A DNA stretch of 64,000 bases. Origin: Nevskiaceae bacterium (lineage in GTDB: Bacteria > Pseudomonadota > Gammaproteobacteria > Nevskiales > Nevskiaceae). Under the pieces are notes generated by a model that saw only the letters and a program-made list of their open reading frames with translations, was not told the DNA's origin and did no database searches. Shown one piece after another: positions 56,403 through 64,000 of this stretch (its first letter is position 1; every line of letters begins with the position of its first letter). Location: positions 1 through 64,000 of the forward strand of contig SSEB01000009.1 of the NCBI GenBank assembly GCA_008012115.1. The letters run 5' to 3'. The translations under genes and the position numbers were made by a program.

Positions 56403-57494
56403 CTAAGCCGCGCGCAGCCTGGCGCGCTGGTCCTCGAGAAACGCGGCGAGCCGCTGCTCCAACCAATAGACCGGCCGCCCCAGTCGCCCGCTGGCGACGA
56501 ACCCGACATGACCGCCGCGGGCCGTGACTTCGAGCCGCACGTCCGGCGACAGCGTGGCGGCTGCGGGCACGATGGACGGCTCCATGAACGGATCGTCCGA
56601 CGCGTGCACGATCAGCGTCGGCCGGCGAATCTGCGCAAGGAACGGCGCGCACTCGCTGCGGCGGTAGTAGTCGTCAGCGCTGTGAAAGCCGTTGATGGGC
56701 GCGGTATAGGCCTCGTCGTACTCGACGAAATCGCGCGCACGCTCCGCCGCCGCCAGATCGACCCCGGCCGGCGCCGGCACGCGCGCGTGCTTCTTTCGCA
56801 TGCGCAGCTTGAGATCCGTCAGCATGCGGGCCTGGTAGTTCTGCGAGAAGCCGCGCCGCAGACGCTCGACACAGGGCCACAGGCGGAAGGGCACGCTGGC
56901 CGCGGCAGCGAAATCGGCCGGCGCCGCATCGCCCTCCTCGCCCATCGCCTTGAGCACGATGTTGCCGCCCAGCGACCAGCCTACCAACGCCAGCGCCGAC
57001 GGCTGTTCGCGCCGGCGCAGCAGCCGCAGCACGTGGCGCAGGTCTGCCGTGTCACCCTGGTGATAGGACTGCGGCAGGCGGTTGGGTTCGTCACCGCCGC
57101 CGCGCAATTGCAGCATCGCCGTGCGCCAACCGCGCGCCACGAGCGACTGCGCCAGCCCGCGCAGATACTTCGACTCGAAGCCGCCGGTGAGGCCGTGCAC
57201 CAGCACCGCCAGTGGCGCGTCGCGCAGCGCGTCGTCGCCGCTCCAGCCCAGATCGACGAAATCGCCATCCGGCAGCTCGATGCGCTCGCGGCGGATCGCC
57301 AGCGCCGGCAGGGGCCGTGCGAAAAAAGGAAACAGGGTCTGCAGGTGCGGATGGGCCAGCAGCGGATGCGGGCGGAAAGCGCCGACCGTCTCGGCGCTGG
57401 CGCTCGCCGGATCGCGTGGCTCGCCCGTCGCCGCCGCGCGTTGCGGCGCGCGCGTGCTGCGGCGCGCGGCGGTGGCTAGGCGATTTCGCGCCAT
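56403..57494 (-). CDS. YheT-family alpha/beta hydrolase
   Basis: 363 residues of the AB_hydrolase_4 (UPF0017) family. The oxyanion region is LAVLVHGLTGGFESKYLRGL, the nucleophile elbow VGWSLGGN, and the acid/base are near HASDDPFMEPS and TARGGHVGFVASG. The family includes E. coli YheT and plant/animal ABHD1/3 esterases. It is probably an ester or phospholipid hydrolase. The start overlaps the walJ stop by 19 bases, so it ends the arn-walJ transcription unit. Confidence 0.85.
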   Translation of the reverse strand: MARNRLATAARRSTRAPQRAAATGEPRDPASASAETVGAFRPHPLLAHPHLQTLFPFFARPLPALAIRRERIELPDGDFVDLGWSGDDALRDAPLAVLVHGLTGGFESKYLRGLAQSLVARGWRTAMLQLRGGGDEPNRLPQSYHQGDTADLRHVLRLLRRREQPSALALVGWSLGGNIVLKAMGEEGDAAPADFAAAASVPFRLWPCVERLRRGFSQNYQARMLTDLKLRMRKKHARVPAPAGVDLAAAERARDFVEYDEAYTAPINGFHSADDYYRRSECAPFLAQIRRPTLIVHASDDPFMEPSIVPAAATLSPDVRLEVTARGGHVGFVASGRLGRPVYWLEQRLAAFLEDQRARLRAA

Positions 57495-58237
57495 TCCAAT
57501 CCCCGGGCCTGATGCGCGCAGACCAGCCAGGGCGGCGCGTCCTCCAGCGCTTGCGCGGCGGCGGCCAGCGCCAATCCCGGCGTGTTGTTCTTCTCGGACA
57601 GGTGCGTCAGCACCAGGTGCTGCAGGCGCGAGCGGTCGATCTGGGTCAGCAGCTCGGCGGCCTGGCCATTGGAGAGATGGCCGTAATCGCCGCCGACACG
57701 CTTCTGCAGCTTGGCCGGATACGGGCCGTTGCGCAGCATTTCCGGATCGTAGTTGAACTCCAGCATCAGCGCGTCGCAGCCGGACAGCGACTGGCGCATG
57801 AATGGGGTCACCGAGCCGGCGTCGGAAATCACGCCCAGCCGCCGGCCACCGGCGGAAAAAACGAAATGGCTCGGCTCCCGCGCATCGTGCGGCACCGGGA
57901 ATGGCTGCACGTCGATCCCGCCGACACGGAAGGCTTCATGCGGATTGAAACGCATCAGCGTCGGGACATGGGGATCTTCCCAGCCGGCGTGGGTGCCATT
58001 GGTCATCCACACCGGAATTTCATACTTGCGCGCGAGGCGCGAGACGCCGCCGATGTGGTCGAAGTGCTCGTGCGTCACCAGGATCGCGGACAGCGTCTGC
58101 GGCTCCACGCCAAAACGCCGCAGCCGCAGCTCCGCCTCGCGCAGGAAAAATCCGCAATCGATCAGGATGCGGGTGTCACCGGACTCGACCAGCGTGCCGT
58201 TGCCTCGGCTTCCACTTCCCAAGCTTGCAAAACGCAT
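57476..58237 (-). CDS. walJ: MBL-fold metallohydrolase, WalJ/YycJ family
   Basis: 253 residues from ATG 58237 (an ATG/GTG two codons earlier is in frame). The start RFASLGSGSRGNGTLVESGD and metal motif LVTHEHFDHIGG, with later FPVPHDA, ISDAGSVTPF and LTHLSEKN, define the family, which is linked to DNA repair or exonuclease activity. Its first nine codons are repeated at 58399-58424, so its 5' region has been rearranged. Confidence 0.9.
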   Translation of the reverse strand: MRFASLGSGSRGNGTLVESGDTRILIDCGFFLREAELRLRRFGVEPQTLSAILVTHEHFDHIGGVSRLARKYEIPVWMTNGTHAGWEDPHVPTLMRFNPHEAFRVGGIDVQPFPVPHDAREPSHFVFSAGGRRLGVISDAGSVTPFMRQSLSGCDALMLEFNYDPEMLRNGPYPAKLQKRVGGDYGHLSNGQAAELLTQIDRSRLQHLVLTHLSEKNNTPGLALAAAAQALEDAPPWLVCAHQARGLEWREIA

Positions 58238-58278
58238 GTGCATGGCCCGATTAAACCATTCCAGGCGCGGCGCCCCGG

Positions 58279-58346
58279 CCCGGCCGTGTTTGGCCGGACC
58301 GGGACTGACTCAATGTCAGTCCCGCTTGAGCCAAACACTGGCCGGG
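58279..58346. repeat. Nested palindrome (cruciform-like) upstream of walJ
   Basis: Two nested hairpins: inner GGGACTGAC-TCAAT-GTCAGTCCC (58301-58323), perfect over 9 bp; outer CCCGGCC.TGTTTGGC (58279-58294) with GCCAAACA..GGCCGGG (58330-58346), 15 pairs with one internal mismatch. It resembles REP/BIME-type extragenic palindromes, but no transposase is nearby. Confidence 0.7.
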
Positions 58347-58357
58347 CGCTCGCCGGA

Positions 58358-58383
58358 GCGAACTGCCATTCAAGGCAGTTCGC
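58358..58383. repeat. Second hairpin of the walJ upstream palindrome cluster
   Basis: GCGAACTGCC-ATTCAA-GGCAGTTCGC is a perfect 10-bp stem. It lies 11 bases from the nested palindrome and 15 bases from the duplicated walJ start, and is followed by CTTTCC on the plus strand. Confidence 0.65.
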
Positions 58384-58398
58384 CTTTCCCCGGCTCGC

Positions 58399-58424
58399 CC
58401 ACTTCCCAGGCTGGCAAAACGCAT
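58399..58424 (-). pseudogene. Duplicated walJ start
   Basis: Bases 58399-58424 match 58212-58237 at 24 of 26 positions and encode MRFASLGSG again. The ATG overlaps the stop of the DUF1820 gene (TGATG), so this was probably the original coupled walJ start. After GSG the frame continues without similarity (RAGERRTAL) into the palindrome cluster. Confidence 0.75.
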
Positions 58425-58750
58425 CAAGGCTTGGGCACCGTGTAGAGCGGAAACGGCGTCACTTTCGCGGACTCGCCATGGGCGGCGTGAATCCGCGCGG
58501 CGCCCTGCTTGCTGACCTCGTCGATGCGGATCACGGCGTGCAGCGGCACGTAGAAGCGCTCGACGTTCTCGAACTCGGTCTTGAGCTTTTCTTCCGAGGG
58601 ATCGAGCACCACACTCGACTTTTCGCCGAACACCAGCTTCTCGACCTCGACGAAACCCATCATGTTGCCGTGGCTGACCTGGCGGGCATAGACCTCGTAG
58701 ACCTGGCCCTGGCTGTTGAACTGGATGCGGTAAAGACGTTGCTTGCTCAT
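58424..58750 (-). CDS. DUF1820 family protein
   Basis: 108 residues. The start YRIQFNSQGQVYEVYARQVS and the segment GFVEVEKLVFGEKSSVVLDP match DUF1820 proteins of gammaproteobacteria, small cytosolic proteins with no known function. It overlaps the arnD stop by four bases. Confidence 0.85.
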   Translation of the reverse strand: MSKQRLYRIQFNSQGQVYEVYARQVSHGNMMGFVEVEKLVFGEKSSVVLDPSEEKLKTEFENVERFYVPLHAVIRIDEVSKQGAARIHAAHGESAKVTPFPLYTVPKP

Positions 58751-59664
58751 GCGGCGATCCTCGCGCCTTGCAGCGCCAGCGTGCCGGAGCGTCCGGGAAT
58801 CTCGCCCATCGCGACGGCGTGATGCGGCAGCGCCGGCACATCCAGCGACTTGAACAGGGTTTCGGTGGACACCAATTCATAACCCTGCGCACGCCAGCCG
58901 CTGAGCAGCCGGTCGAACACCGGCATCCACTTCATGCCTTCCAGCTCCGCGTGCAGCGTGTAGACGTGGCCCTGCGGCGGCGGATTCGCAGTGAGTCTGA
59001 GCAGATGCTCATGCACGTTGTCGGGCGTGAGATCGCCGACGCCGATCAGTTCGTCCAGCGTCGGCAGCGTCGTCGGCAGCTGCGGCACGTTCAGCGCGCG
59101 GCCGTTGACCACCGGCACGAACGGATGCGTGCCGCGGCCGTCGCTGGCGTAGGTCATGCCCAGCGTCTGCTCGTGCTCGTAGGCGGCATCGTTCATCTGC
59201 CAGCCGGCGGCGCCATGCGTGTGCGGCGCGACGCCGAACACCGACTGGAAGGCCTCGACGGCCTTGTCCATCTCCGCGCGCGCCCACGCCGCGTCGGCCT
59301 GCGCGACGCCGTCCTGCCATCGCACGTGATCATAGGTGTGGATGCCGACCTCGAAGCCGGCATCGCGCACGCCACGCATCAGTTCGGCGCATTCGCGCGC
59401 GATGTCCGGCCCCGGCAGCAGCGTGCCGTAGAGCAGGGTCTTGATGCCGTAATGCTCGACCACCGAGGTGCGCGAGACTTTTTTCAGGAAGCCCGGCCGG
59501 AACACGCGCTTGAGCGCGCGGCCGGTGTGATCGGGGCCGAGACTGAACAGCAAGGTGGCGCCTGCGTTGTGGCGCTTCAGACACTCCACCAGCGGCGGCA
59601 CGCCTTCGCGTGTGCCGCGGTAAGTATCAACATCAATCTTTAACGCAAGTGACGGTGCAGCCAT
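58747..59664 (-). CDS. arnD: 4-deoxy-4-formamido-L-arabinose-phosphoundecaprenol deformylase
   Basis: 305 residues from ATG 59664. Polysaccharide-deacetylase (NodB) fold: metal Asp in LALKIDVDTYRGT and His pair in FEVGIHTYDHVRW, plus the family motif APHTHGAAGWQMND. It removes the formyl group before the sugar-lipid is flipped. Tightly packed with the decarboxylase gene upstream (one base gap). Confidence 0.93.
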   Translation of the reverse strand: MAAPSLALKIDVDTYRGTREGVPPLVECLKRHNAGATLLFSLGPDHTGRALKRVFRPGFLKKVSRTSVVEHYGIKTLLYGTLLPGPDIARECAELMRGVRDAGFEVGIHTYDHVRWQDGVAQADAAWARAEMDKAVEAFQSVFGVAPHTHGAAGWQMNDAAYEHEQTLGMTYASDGRGTHPFVPVVNGRALNVPQLPTTLPTLDELIGVGDLTPDNVHEHLLRLTANPPPQGHVYTLHAELEGMKWMPVFDRLLSGWRAQGYELVSTETLFKSLDVPALPHHAVAMGEIPGRSGTLALQGARIAA

Positions 59665-59665
59665 C

Positions 59666-60709
59666 TCAGTCCACGAGACCGCGCGCCTCGGCGACCTGAC
59701 CGCGATAGGCATCAAAGATGTGGCGCAGCGCATCGGCCATCGTCGTCTTCGGCTTCCAGTCGAGATCGCGCATGGTGTTCTCGATCTTCGGCACGCGGTT
59801 CTGCACGTCCTGATAGCCCTTGCCGTAGTACTCGCCGGACGTGGTCTCGACCAGCTTCACCTTGGCCGCGCTGTCGCGGTACTCGGGATACTCGGCGGCG
59901 AGCTTGAGCATCATCTCGGCCAGTTCGCGCACCGAGTAGTTGTTGCTCGGATTGCCGATGTTGTAGATCTGGCCCTTGGCCTTGCCGTCCTTGTTCTCGA
60001 TGATCTTCATCATCGCGTCGATGCCGTCGCCAATGTGGGTGAAGGCGCGCTTCTGGCTGCCGCCGTCCACCAGCTTGATCGGCTCGCCGCGCACGATGTG
60101 GCCGAGGAACTGGGTGATGACGCGCGAGCTGCCTTCCTTGTTGGAATTGATATTGTCGAGACCCGCGCCGATCCAGTTGAACGGACGGAACAGGGTGTAG
60201 TCGAGGCCCTCGCTCATGCCGTAGGCGTGGATCACGCGGTCCATCAGCTGCTTGGAGCAGGCGTAGATCCAGCGCGGCTTGTTGATCGGGCCGTACACCA
60301 TGTCCGAGGCATCCGGATCGAACTCGCCGTCCTTGCACATGCCGTAGACCTCGGAGGTCGACGGGAACAGGATGCGCTTCTTGTGCTTCACGCACTGGCG
60401 CACGATCGGCAGGTTGGCCTCGAAGTCCAGCTCGAACACGCGCAGCGGCTGCTGCACGTAGGTCGCCGGCGTGGCGATCGCCACCAGCGGCAGCACCACG
60501 TCGCACTTGCGCACGTGATACTCGATCCACTCCTTGTTGATGGTGATATCACCCTCGAAGAAGTGGAAATTGGGCTTGCCGAGCAGGTCGCTGATGCGGT
60601 CCGTGCTCATGTCCATGCCGTAGACGTGCCAGTCGGTCGTCTCCAGGATGCGCTTGGACAGGTGATGGCCGATGAAGCCGTTGACGCCGAGGATCAGGAT
60701 TTTTTTCAT
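59666..60709 (-). CDS. UDP-glucuronate decarboxylase, ArnA C-terminal half as a separate protein
   Basis: 347 residues. SDR fold with NAD motif LGVNGFIGHHLSKR and the catalytic Tyr-Lys in INKPRWIYACSKQLMDR, with STSEVYGM. RPFNWIGAGLDNI is characteristic of the ArnA dehydrogenase domain. It oxidises and decarboxylates UDP-glucuronic acid to the 4-keto pentose. In E. coli this is fused to the formyltransferase; here the two are separate genes in the same order. Confidence 0.92.
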   Translation of the reverse strand: MKKILILGVNGFIGHHLSKRILETTDWHVYGMDMSTDRISDLLGKPNFHFFEGDITINKEWIEYHVRKCDVVLPLVAIATPATYVQQPLRVFELDFEANLPIVRQCVKHKKRILFPSTSEVYGMCKDGEFDPDASDMVYGPINKPRWIYACSKQLMDRVIHAYGMSEGLDYTLFRPFNWIGAGLDNINSNKEGSSRVITQFLGHIVRGEPIKLVDGGSQKRAFTHIGDGIDAMMKIIENKDGKAKGQIYNIGNPSNNYSVRELAEMMLKLAAEYPEYRDSAAKVKLVETTSGEYYGKGYQDVQNRVPKIENTMRDLDWKPKTTMADALRHIFDAYRGQVAEARGLVD

Positions 60710-60750
60710 GGTCTTCTCTGAAGGGACTGCATCGACACAAGTCAGGGGAA

Positions 60751-61674
60751 TCAAGCCGTCAGCGGCAGCTCAGCGCCGCCGAAACGCACACGGAACAGGT
60801 CGGCGCCGAGCGGCACGCCATTGAGCTCAGCCGCCAGCAGTTTCATTATGACGCCGTCCGCGCAGCGCACCACCAGGTGGCCATCGACGGCAAACAAGGA
60901 CGGGCGGCCGGGCGCGCCCCGCTCGGCGGTCGGCAGCGTGCGCCAGATCACCAGGCGGCCGTCGCGCAGGTCACTGAAGGCGCCGGGATAAGGATGCGTC
61001 ACCGCGCGCACCAGGTTGTGGATGGCCGCGGCCGGTCGGGACCAGTCAATGCGCCCATCCTCGGCCTTGCGGCCGCCGAAGTAGGAGCCCTGCTGGAGAT
61101 TCATCGGCCGCAGGACCGCGCTGCCGTCGATCAGTGCCGGCAGCGCGCGGTGCAGCACGATCTCGGCGGCGACCAGCACCTTGGCGAACACATCCTGTGC
61201 GGTATCGTCGGGCAGGATCGGCACCGGCATCTGGTCGACGATGCGGCCGGCGTCGGGCTTCTCCACCATCTCGTGCAGGGTCGCACCGGACTCGGTTTCA
61301 CCGTGCAGCACCGCCCAGTTGATCGGCACACGGCCGCGGTACTTGGGCAGCAATGAACCGTGCATGTTGTAGCCCCCGCGCCGCGGAATCCCGAGGATCG
61401 CCGGCTTGAGCATGCTGCGGTAATAGAACGAGAACAGGAAGTCGGGCTGCGCCGCACGCAGCAGGACCATCGTCGCCTCGTCGTGCGGATCGGCCGGCGT
61501 CACCACCGGGATACCATGCTCCTGCGCCAGCGCCCTGACGCTGCCGAACCAGATGTTTTCGCCGGCGGCGTCCTCGTGGGTCACCACCAGTTTCACGTCG
61601 ATGCCGTGCGCCAGCAGCACCGACAGGCAGCGCACGCCGACGTTGTGATAGGCAAAGACCACCGCCGAGGTCAC
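60751..61674 (-). CDS. UDP-L-Ara4N formyltransferase, ArnA N-terminal half as a separate protein
   Basis: 307 residues, GTG start overlapping the arnC stop. Formyltransferase motif NMHGSLLPKYRGRVPINWAV with the catalytic Asn and His, and the Asp in MVEKPDAGRIVDQ. It formylates UDP-L-Ara4N with N10-formyl-THF. It is followed 41 bases later by the decarboxylase gene. Together they replace bifunctional ArnA. Confidence 0.92.
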   Translation of the reverse strand: MTSAVVFAYHNVGVRCLSVLLAHGIDVKLVVTHEDAAGENIWFGSVRALAQEHGIPVVTPADPHDEATMVLLRAAQPDFLFSFYYRSMLKPAILGIPRRGGYNMHGSLLPKYRGRVPINWAVLHGETESGATLHEMVEKPDAGRIVDQMPVPILPDDTAQDVFAKVLVAAEIVLHRALPALIDGSAVLRPMNLQQGSYFGGRKAEDGRIDWSRPAAAIHNLVRAVTHPYPGAFSDLRDGRLVIWRTLPTAERGAPGRPSLFAVDGHLVVRCADGVIMKLLAAELNGVPLGADLFRVRFGGAELPLTA

Positions 61675-62624
61675 GGCTCAGGCGTCCTTTTTTCCAGCAC
61701 CGCGGAGATCAGGTAGCGCGGGCGCTGCCGCACTTCCTGGTAGATGCGGCCGATGTACTCGCCGAGGATGCCGATGCCGAACAGCGCGATGCCGATCAGG
61801 AAGAAGGCGATGCCGAACAACGTGAACACGCCTTCGGCCTCGGAGCCCAGGATCAGGCGACGCAGGAACAGGTATGCCACCAGCAGGGCCGAGCCGAACG
61901 AGATGGCCATGCCGAGCATCGAGAACACCTGCAGCGGCACCAGCGAGAAGCCCGTCATCAAATCGAAGTTGAGTCGGATCAGCTTGTACAACGAATACTT
62001 CGACTCGCCGGCAAAGCGCTCCTCGTGCTTCACCGTCACTTCCGCCGGCCGCTGCGAGTAGGAATAGGCCAGTGCCGGGATGAAGGTGTTCATCTCCTGG
62101 CACTGGTTGATGGTTTGCACGATGCGCTTGCTGTAGGCGCGCATCATGCAGCCATGATCGGTGATGCGGATATTGGTGATACGGTCGCGGATCATGTTGA
62201 TGATGCGCGAGGCAACGTGCCGCCAGAGCGAGTCGTTGCGCTTCTCGCGGATCGAGCCGACGTAGTCGTAGCCCTCATCCATCTTGGCCAGCAGCTTGCC
62301 GATTTCCTCGGGCGGATTCTGCAGGTCCGCGTCGATCGTCACCACGCGTTCGCCGCGGGCGTGCTCGAAGCCGGCGAGGATCGCGCGATGCTGGCCAAAG
62401 TTGCCATTGAACAGGATCACGCGCGTCACGTCCGGCCGCTTCTCGTACTGCGCGGCCAGCATGCCGGCGGAGCGGTCACGCGAACCGTCGTTGATGAAGA
62501 TCACCTCGTAAGGCAGCTTCAAGGCATCCAGCGCCGGATAGAGTCGCGCGAACAGCGCCTCCAGGACGGCTTCCTCGTTGTAGACCGGGATCACCACGCT
62601 GAGATTCGGGTTCATGACATTCAC
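61671..62624 (-). CDS. arnC: Undecaprenyl-phosphate 4-deoxy-4-formamido-L-arabinose transferase
   Basis: 317 residues. GT2 glycosyltransferase: N-terminal SVVIPVYNEEAVLEALFARL, DXD-like VVTIDADLQNPPEEI, then two C-terminal membrane helices (VFSMLGMAISFGSALLVAYL and GIAFFLIGIALFGIGILGEY). GTG 62624 overlaps the arnB stop; ATG 62615 is an alternative. It attaches the formylated sugar to undecaprenyl phosphate. Confidence 0.93.
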   Translation of the reverse strand: MNVMNPNLSVVIPVYNEEAVLEALFARLYPALDALKLPYEVIFINDGSRDRSAGMLAAQYEKRPDVTRVILFNGNFGQHRAILAGFEHARGERVVTIDADLQNPPEEIGKLLAKMDEGYDYVGSIREKRNDSLWRHVASRIINMIRDRITNIRITDHGCMMRAYSKRIVQTINQCQEMNTFIPALAYSYSQRPAEVTVKHEERFAGESKYSLYKLIRLNFDLMTGFSLVPLQVFSMLGMAISFGSALLVAYLFLRRLILGSEAEGVFTLFGIAFFLIGIALFGIGILGEYIGRIYQEVRQRPRYLISAVLEKRTPEP

Positions 62625-63745
62625 TTTGCTGCGGCGCGCAGCACCTGGGAGACGGCATCACAGACACGCTGGACATCGCCGGCGTTCATCGCCGGGAACA
62701 GGGGCAGCGTCACCGTGCGGTGGCCGATATGCTCGGCGCGCGGGAAATCGCCATCCTTGAACCCCAGCGCGCGGAACAGCGTGAACAGGTGCATGGCCGG
62801 ATAGTGGACGCCGACGCCGATCCCCAACGCCTTCATGCGTTCGATGAACTCGCCGCGGCCGATGCGCAGGCGCTCCAGCGGCAGCAGCGGCTGGAACATG
62901 TGCCAGTTGCTCTGCGTGAAATCCTCGAGCGGCAGCTCGCAGCCCAGGCTGCGATCAAAATGGCGGAAATACTCGCGCGCCAGTTCGCGGCGGCGCACAT
63001 TGAACGCATCCAGCCGGCGCAGCTGATGCACGCCGATCACGGCTGCGACGTCGGTGAGGTTGGACTTGCCGCCCAGCACGTCCACGTCCATGCCGCCATC
63101 GGGAAAGCGGGTCACGCCCTGCAGGCGCAGCTTCTCGAACAGCCGCGCCTCCTCCTCCGTGTTCATCACCAGGCAGCCACCCTCGCAGGTGGTGATGTTC
63201 TTGTTGGCATGGAAGCTGAAAGAAATCAGGTCGCCATCGACACCGATCTCGCGGCCCTTCCAGTTGGCGCCCATGGACTGCGCGGCGTCCTCGACCACGC
63301 GCAGGCCGTGCTTGCGCGCAATCGCGTAAAGGCGGTCGCGGTCCACCGGCAGGCCAGCGAGGTCCACCGGGATGATCACGCGGGTGTGCGACGTGATCGC
63401 AGCCTCGAGCCGGTCGAGATCGATGTTGCGGGTCACCGGATCGGCGTCGACGAACACCGGCCGGGCGCCCACGGTGAGAATCACGTTGGCGGTGGCCACC
63501 CAGGACATCGGCGTCGTGATGACCTCGTCGCCGGGCCCGACCTTGCACAGCCGCAGTGCGAGTTCCAGCGCCGCGGTGGCGGAATTGAGCACGCGCACCG
63601 GGCGGCCGCCGTAGCGCGCCGACAATGCCGCTTCCAGTTCCTTGACCTTGGGGCCGCTGGTGATCCAGCCGGAGCGCAGGACCTCGCCGACCGCGGCGAT
63701 GGTCTCTTCGTCGATGCTCGGACGCGTGAAAGGCAGGAAGTCCAT
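62621..63745 (-). CDS. arnB: UDP-4-amino-4-deoxy-L-arabinose aminotransferase
   Basis: 374 residues from ATG 63745. DegT/DnrJ PLP enzyme: the Asp motif RVVEDAAQSMGANWKG and the Schiff-base Lys in SFSFHANKNITTCEGG. The start MDFLPFTRPSIDEETIAAVG is ArnB-like. It forms UDP-L-Ara4N from the keto sugar. Its ATG overlaps the stop of the transporter gene (TGATG). Confidence 0.94.
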   Translation of the reverse strand: MDFLPFTRPSIDEETIAAVGEVLRSGWITSGPKVKELEAALSARYGGRPVRVLNSATAALELALRLCKVGPGDEVITTPMSWVATANVILTVGARPVFVDADPVTRNIDLDRLEAAITSHTRVIIPVDLAGLPVDRDRLYAIARKHGLRVVEDAAQSMGANWKGREIGVDGDLISFSFHANKNITTCEGGCLVMNTEEEARLFEKLRLQGVTRFPDGGMDVDVLGGKSNLTDVAAVIGVHQLRRLDAFNVRRRELAREYFRHFDRSLGCELPLEDFTQSNWHMFQPLLPLERLRIGRGEFIERMKALGIGVGVHYPAMHLFTLFRALGFKDGDFPRAEHIGHRTVTLPLFPAMNAGDVQRVCDAVSQVLRAAAK

Positions 63746-64000
63746 CAGCTCTTGGCCACCAGATAGACGCCGACGATGATAATGCCCATGCCGACGATGC
63801 GCGTCACCGTGATCGCCTCGCCGAACAGCCACCAGGCGAAGAAGGCGTTGACGATGTAGCCCAGCGACAGCATCGGATAGGCGACGCTGACCTCGACGCG
63901 CGACAGCGCCATGATCCACACCACCACGCTGACCACGTAGCAGGACAGGCCGCCGACGATGTGCGGATTGGTCGCCAGCGACCAGCCGATCGGCCAGACG
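63745..64000 (-). CDS. Partial small DMT/EamA transporter, ArnE/ArnF-like flippase subunit
   Basis: Only the C-terminal 84 codons are inside the window. Two to three membrane helices are visible (VVSVVVWIMALSRVEVSVAY, then LGYIVNAFFAWWLFGEAI and GMGIIIVGVYLVAKS). This is the pattern of small multidrug-resistance-like subunits that flip L-Ara4N-phosphoundecaprenol. Position at the head of the arn operon supports this role. Confidence 0.75.
   Translation of the reverse strand, partial: VWPIGWSLATNPHIVGGLSCYVVSVVVWIMALSRVEVSVAYPMLSLGYIVNAFFAWWLFGEAITVTRIVGMGIIIVGVYLVAKS

Noticed and set aside
52405..56406. A 1333-codon open frame antisense to purL
   Set aside because: It mirrors purL codons in GC-rich DNA and has low-complexity Arg/Gly/Ala content with no motifs; purL on the other strand is unmistakable.

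Overview
The window is GC-rich chromosomal DNA from a gammaproteobacterium. The gene set suggests an aerobic hydrocarbon and lipid degrader of the Nevskiales/Solimonadaceae type. The reasons are an AlkB alkane hydroxylase fused to rubredoxin with an AraC regulator, a Baeyer-Villiger monooxygenase plus acyl-CoA cluster, type IV pilus retraction ATPases, a complete mla lipid-transport operon and an arn lipid A modification operon. The taxon is an inference from gene content; there is no rRNA gene here.

Layout. 0-10 kb holds lipid and alkane genes: a cut-off c-type cytochrome lipoprotein, a TetR regulator, a three-gene operon of exported hydrolases (M28 peptidase, lipase, esterase), an AraC regulator, an outer-membrane channel, alkB-rubredoxin and its divergent AraC regulator. 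The scrap of a second alkB 3' end lies at 6.36 kb. 10-18 kb is a catabolic operon (BVMO, acyl-CoA ligase, SDR, decarboxylase-fold protein, acyl-CoA dehydrogenase, enoyl-CoA hydratase) facing another AraC regulator. 18.2-22.5 kb is a visibly AT-richer island against the 3' end of tRNA-Gln. It carries three overlapping genes for exported proteins (lipoprotein, Cys-rich coiled-coil protein, Sel1-repeat protein), a decayed second copy of two of them, and the C-terminal scrap of a tyrosine integrase.

22.6-38 kb is mostly core: rplM-rpsI, pilT-pilU plus a third PilU-like ATPase, PLP-binding protein, rpiA, rhlE, a DUF4399 protein, an epoxide-hydrolase-like enzyme, an MscS channel, a SET-domain/hslO/crotonase operon, and gatCAB. 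38.4-48.1 kb is the cell-wall elongation cluster mreBCD-mrdA-rodA-mltB-rlpA-dacA-lipB. 48.4-52.3 kb is mlaFEDCB-mlaA. purL, yheT and walJ follow. The window ends in an arn operon (flippase-arnB-arnC-split arnA-arnD-DUF1820) that should add L-Ara4N to lipid A.

The most striking observation is a family of seven dispersed intergenic elements, at 10170, 24747, 28735, 32776, 39407, 48134 and 56227. Six have both termini and are exactly 114 bp; the seventh fits the same frame. Sequence is poorly conserved between copies, but all share a symmetric plan: terminal inverted repeats GCCACCCGCT/AGCGGGTGRC, inner pentamers close to GTTAT/ATAAC at offsets 35-39 and 76-80, and an AT-rich core whose dyad falls at offset 57.5 in most copies. 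Every copy lies just 3' of a gene and none lies in a divergent promoter region. I do not recognise the family.
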